Source of the DNA: GCA-2746795 sp046496595
Lineage (GTDB): Bacteria; Chloroflexota; Anaerolineae; Promineifilales; Promineifilaceae
Reading direction: 5' to 3'
Assembly (NCBI GenBank): GCA_046496595.1
Contig: JAWOGU010000109.1
Span: forward strand, 1-7,028
DNA length: 7,028 nt
Shown: positions 5,589 through 7,028 of the stretch, in pieces
Layout: each line of letters begins with the position of its first letter
How positions within the stretch are numbered: position 1 is the stretch's first letter
Position numbers and translations under genes: made by a program
Notes under the pieces: generated by a model
Told to the model about the DNA's origin: nothing
The model's input: only the letters and a program-made list of their open reading frames with translations
Databases searched by the model: none

Positions 5589-6956
5589 CTACCGAATCAC
5601 ATCTATCCCACCCATATACGGCCGCAAAACCTCCGGCACCACAATACTGCCATCCGCCTGCTGATTATTCTCCATGATGGCAATCATCACCCGCGGCAGC
5701 GCCAGGCCGCTGGCGTTCAGCGTGTGGCAAATGCGTGTCTTGCCGCCCTCCGCCGGCCGATACTTTACATTCGCCCGCCGCGCCTGAAAATCAGTGCAGT
5801 TGCTGGCCGAACAGACCTCCAGCCACTCGCCGCAGCCGGCCGCCCACACCTCAAGGTCATACGTCTTCACCGAAGCATAGCTGATATCGCCCGTCGCCAA
5901 CTCCACCACCCGGTAAGGAAAGCCCAGCGCCTCACAAATGTCGATGGCTTCCTGTTTCATCTCTTCCAGGGCGGCAAAACTCGTTTCCGGCGTGGTGTAG
6001 CGGTACATCTCCACCTTGTCGAACTGGTGGCCGCGCTTGATGCCGCGCACATCCTTACCGGCGCTCATCTTTTCGCGGCGGAAGCAGGGCGTATAGGCCA
6101 CATATTTAATGGGCAGTTCCGCTTCCTCCAGGATTTCATCCCGATGCACGTTGGTCAGGGCCACTTCGGCCGTGCCCAGCAGCATGAGATCCTCTTCAGC
6201 GTCCCGGTAGATGTTGTCGTAGAACTTAGGCAACTGCCCGGCCGTTTCAAAGTTAATCGAGCGCACAATAAACGGCGGGTAAATCTCTGTGTAACCATGC
6301 TTCTGCACATGTAAATCTAGCATAAATTGGATAACGGCGTGCTGCAAGCGAGCGCCGGCCCCTTTCAGCAGGTAGAAGCGGCTGCCGCTCAACTTTACGC
6401 CCCGTTCAAAATCCAGAATGTTCAGCGCCGGTCCTAAATCCCAATGCGCCTTTGGCTCAAAATCAAACTGAGGCAGCGGCGCGCCCTGCGGTTCATGGAC
6501 GACGTTGTGGCTTTCATCCGGACCAACCGGTGTGCTTTCGTGGGGGGTATTAGGCACCCAGAGCATGTTTTGCCGCAGCGTTTCTTCCACCTGGCGCAGT
6601 TCCTCGTCCAGTTCGGCGATGCGCTCCCCAATCTGGCGCGGTTTGTCTTTGGCTTCGTCGGCGCTCAATTGCATGGCGGCAGCTTCGGCCCGCAGCATGT
6701 CCAGCGGTTTGCCAACGTCTTGTCCAGCTTCAGTCCGTTTCAATTCTGCTTCCAGCTTCTTGAGTTCGCCCATGGTGAAACCAATCTGCTTCGAGGCGTC
6801 GTTGCGCTGGCGGCGCAGTTCTTCCACTTCTTGCAATATCTCACGGCGGCGGGCGTCGCCTGCCACAATCTCGTCAATGGGCGAAACATCATTGCGTTTT
6901 GCTACCTGTTCTTTCACCCACTCTGGTTTTTCTCTAATCAAGTTGATGTCTAACAT
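5589..6956 (-). CDS. serS: Seryl-tRNA synthetase with extended coiled-coil arm
   Basis: This cytoplasmic class II enzyme activates serine with ATP and loads it onto tRNA-Ser, and onto tRNA-Sec where present. The start MLDINLIREKPEWV is typical of SerRS. An N-terminal coiled coil (about 28-130), rich in Glu, Arg and Leu, forms the tRNA-binding arm. The core has motif 1 (about 200-231, ending YPPFIV), the serine-binding segment TAEVALTN (262-269), motif 2 beginning FRREK (292-296) and continuing to HQFDKVEMY, and motif 3 around SGLALPR (416-422, Arg422) with ENNQQADG after it. At 455 residues it is about 25-30 longer than the E. coli or Thermus enzymes, and the excess lies in the arm. The usual Pro of TAEVPLTN is Ala here. 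ATG 6956-6954 is preceded by AAGGA (plus-strand 6964-6968) at 7 bases, so the start is firm. It converges on the beta-helix gene. No T-box leader is visible. Confidence 0.97.
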   Translation of the reverse strand: MLDINLIREKPEWVKEQVAKRNDVSPIDEIVAGDARRREILQEVEELRRQRNDASKQIGFTMGELKKLEAELKRTEAGQDVGKPLDMLRAEAAAMQLSADEAKDKPRQIGERIAELDEELRQVEETLRQNMLWVPNTPHESTPVGPDESHNVVHEPQGAPLPQFDFEPKAHWDLGPALNILDFERGVKLSGSRFYLLKGAGARLQHAVIQFMLDLHVQKHGYTEIYPPFIVRSINFETAGQLPKFYDNIYRDAEEDLMLLGTAEVALTNVHRDEILEEAELPIKYVAYTPCFRREKMSAGKDVRGIKRGHQFDKVEMYRYTTPETSFAALEEMKQEAIDICEALGFPYRVVELATGDISYASVKTYDLEVWAAGCGEWLEVCSASNCTDFQARRANVKYRPAEGGKTRICHTLNASGLALPRVMIAIMENNQQADGSIVVPEVLRPYMGGIDVIR

Positions 6957-6963
6957 TTTTTAG

Positions 6964-7002
6964 TCCTTTAATCGAAAAGTCTGAGTAACTATACAGCGCT
7001 GT
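6964..7002 (-). promoter_or_regulatory. Ribosome site and possible promoter of serS
   Basis: Reading the minus strand, AAGGA (6968-6964) is a good Shine-Dalgarno site. TATAGT (6993-6988) is a plausible -10 hexamer, but no convincing -35 lies 16-18 bases upstream. A perfect 10-base palindrome, ACAGCGCTGT (6993-7002), abuts the -10. The ribosome site is fairly sure; the promoter is tentative. Confidence 0.35.
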
Positions 7003-7005
7003 CGA

Positions 7006-7026
7006 GGGCTGAGCTTGTCGAAGCCC
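7006..7026. repeat. Palindromic intergenic repeat containing CTTCGACAAGCTCAG (minus strand)
   Basis: GGGCT (7006-7010) pairs with AGCCC (7022-7026) around an 11-base loop. On the minus strand it contains CTTCGACAAGCTCAG, a core I recall seeing repeatedly between genes in several unrelated bacterial genomes. A second TCGACA lies 16 bases away at 7000-7005 (minus strand). The element may continue past the right edge. It resembles a REP-type repeat rather than a terminator, since no T-run is visible. Confidence 0.55.
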
Positions 7027-7028
7027 GG

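Noticed and set aside
5724..6314. 196-residue plus-strand ORF
   Set aside because: It lies wholly antisense to the well-supported serS gene and has no recognisable domain.
6957..7028. T-box or other riboswitch leader for serS
   Set aside because: Only 72 bases are visible, with no T-box sequence, specifier loop or antiterminator; a repeat occupies most of the distal part.

Overview
The window looks like a piece of a Chloroflexota genome (Anaerolineae/Caldilineae-like), at moderate confidence. The reasons are a large secreted beta-helix protein ending in a YLPLLLK tail, a MshA-type GT4 glycosyltransferase, moderately high GC coding sequence, and short intergenic spacers filled with palindromic repeats. 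No rRNA, tRNA, CRISPR array or transposase is visible, so the taxonomic call is inference.

Layout: positions 1-863 (+) hold the C-terminal part of a FemAB/BioF2-like GNAT acetyltransferase, cut by the left edge. An AT-rich palindrome (861-900) and a second hairpin (902-922) fill the 55-base gap to a GT4 glycosyltransferase (919-2190, +) that begins with TTG. The 374-base spacer 2191-2564 carries a terminator hairpin inside a 14-base inverted repeat, and a 16-base operator-like palindrome. Next comes a 978-residue exported protein (2565-5501, +): signal peptide, 17 Pmp-like beta-helix coils, a choice-of-anchor-Q-like end cap, a DUF11-like domain and a putative-Ig (He_PIG-like) domain. It converges on serS, seryl-tRNA synthetase (6956-5589, -). 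Between the two stops lies a perfect 17-bp hairpin built from heptamers. A further repeat (7006-7026) sits upstream of serS at the right edge.

The first two genes may be co-transcribed and could act in envelope or exopolysaccharide chemistry. The beta-helix protein appears to be its own unit, and serS is housekeeping. No obvious multi-gene novel system is present.

The most unusual signal is at DNA level. The palindrome ACGGCCGT occurs 12 times, in two coding frames and in non-coding DNA, yet is absent from the glycosyltransferase and serS. Several different palindromic repeats occupy the intergenic spaces.
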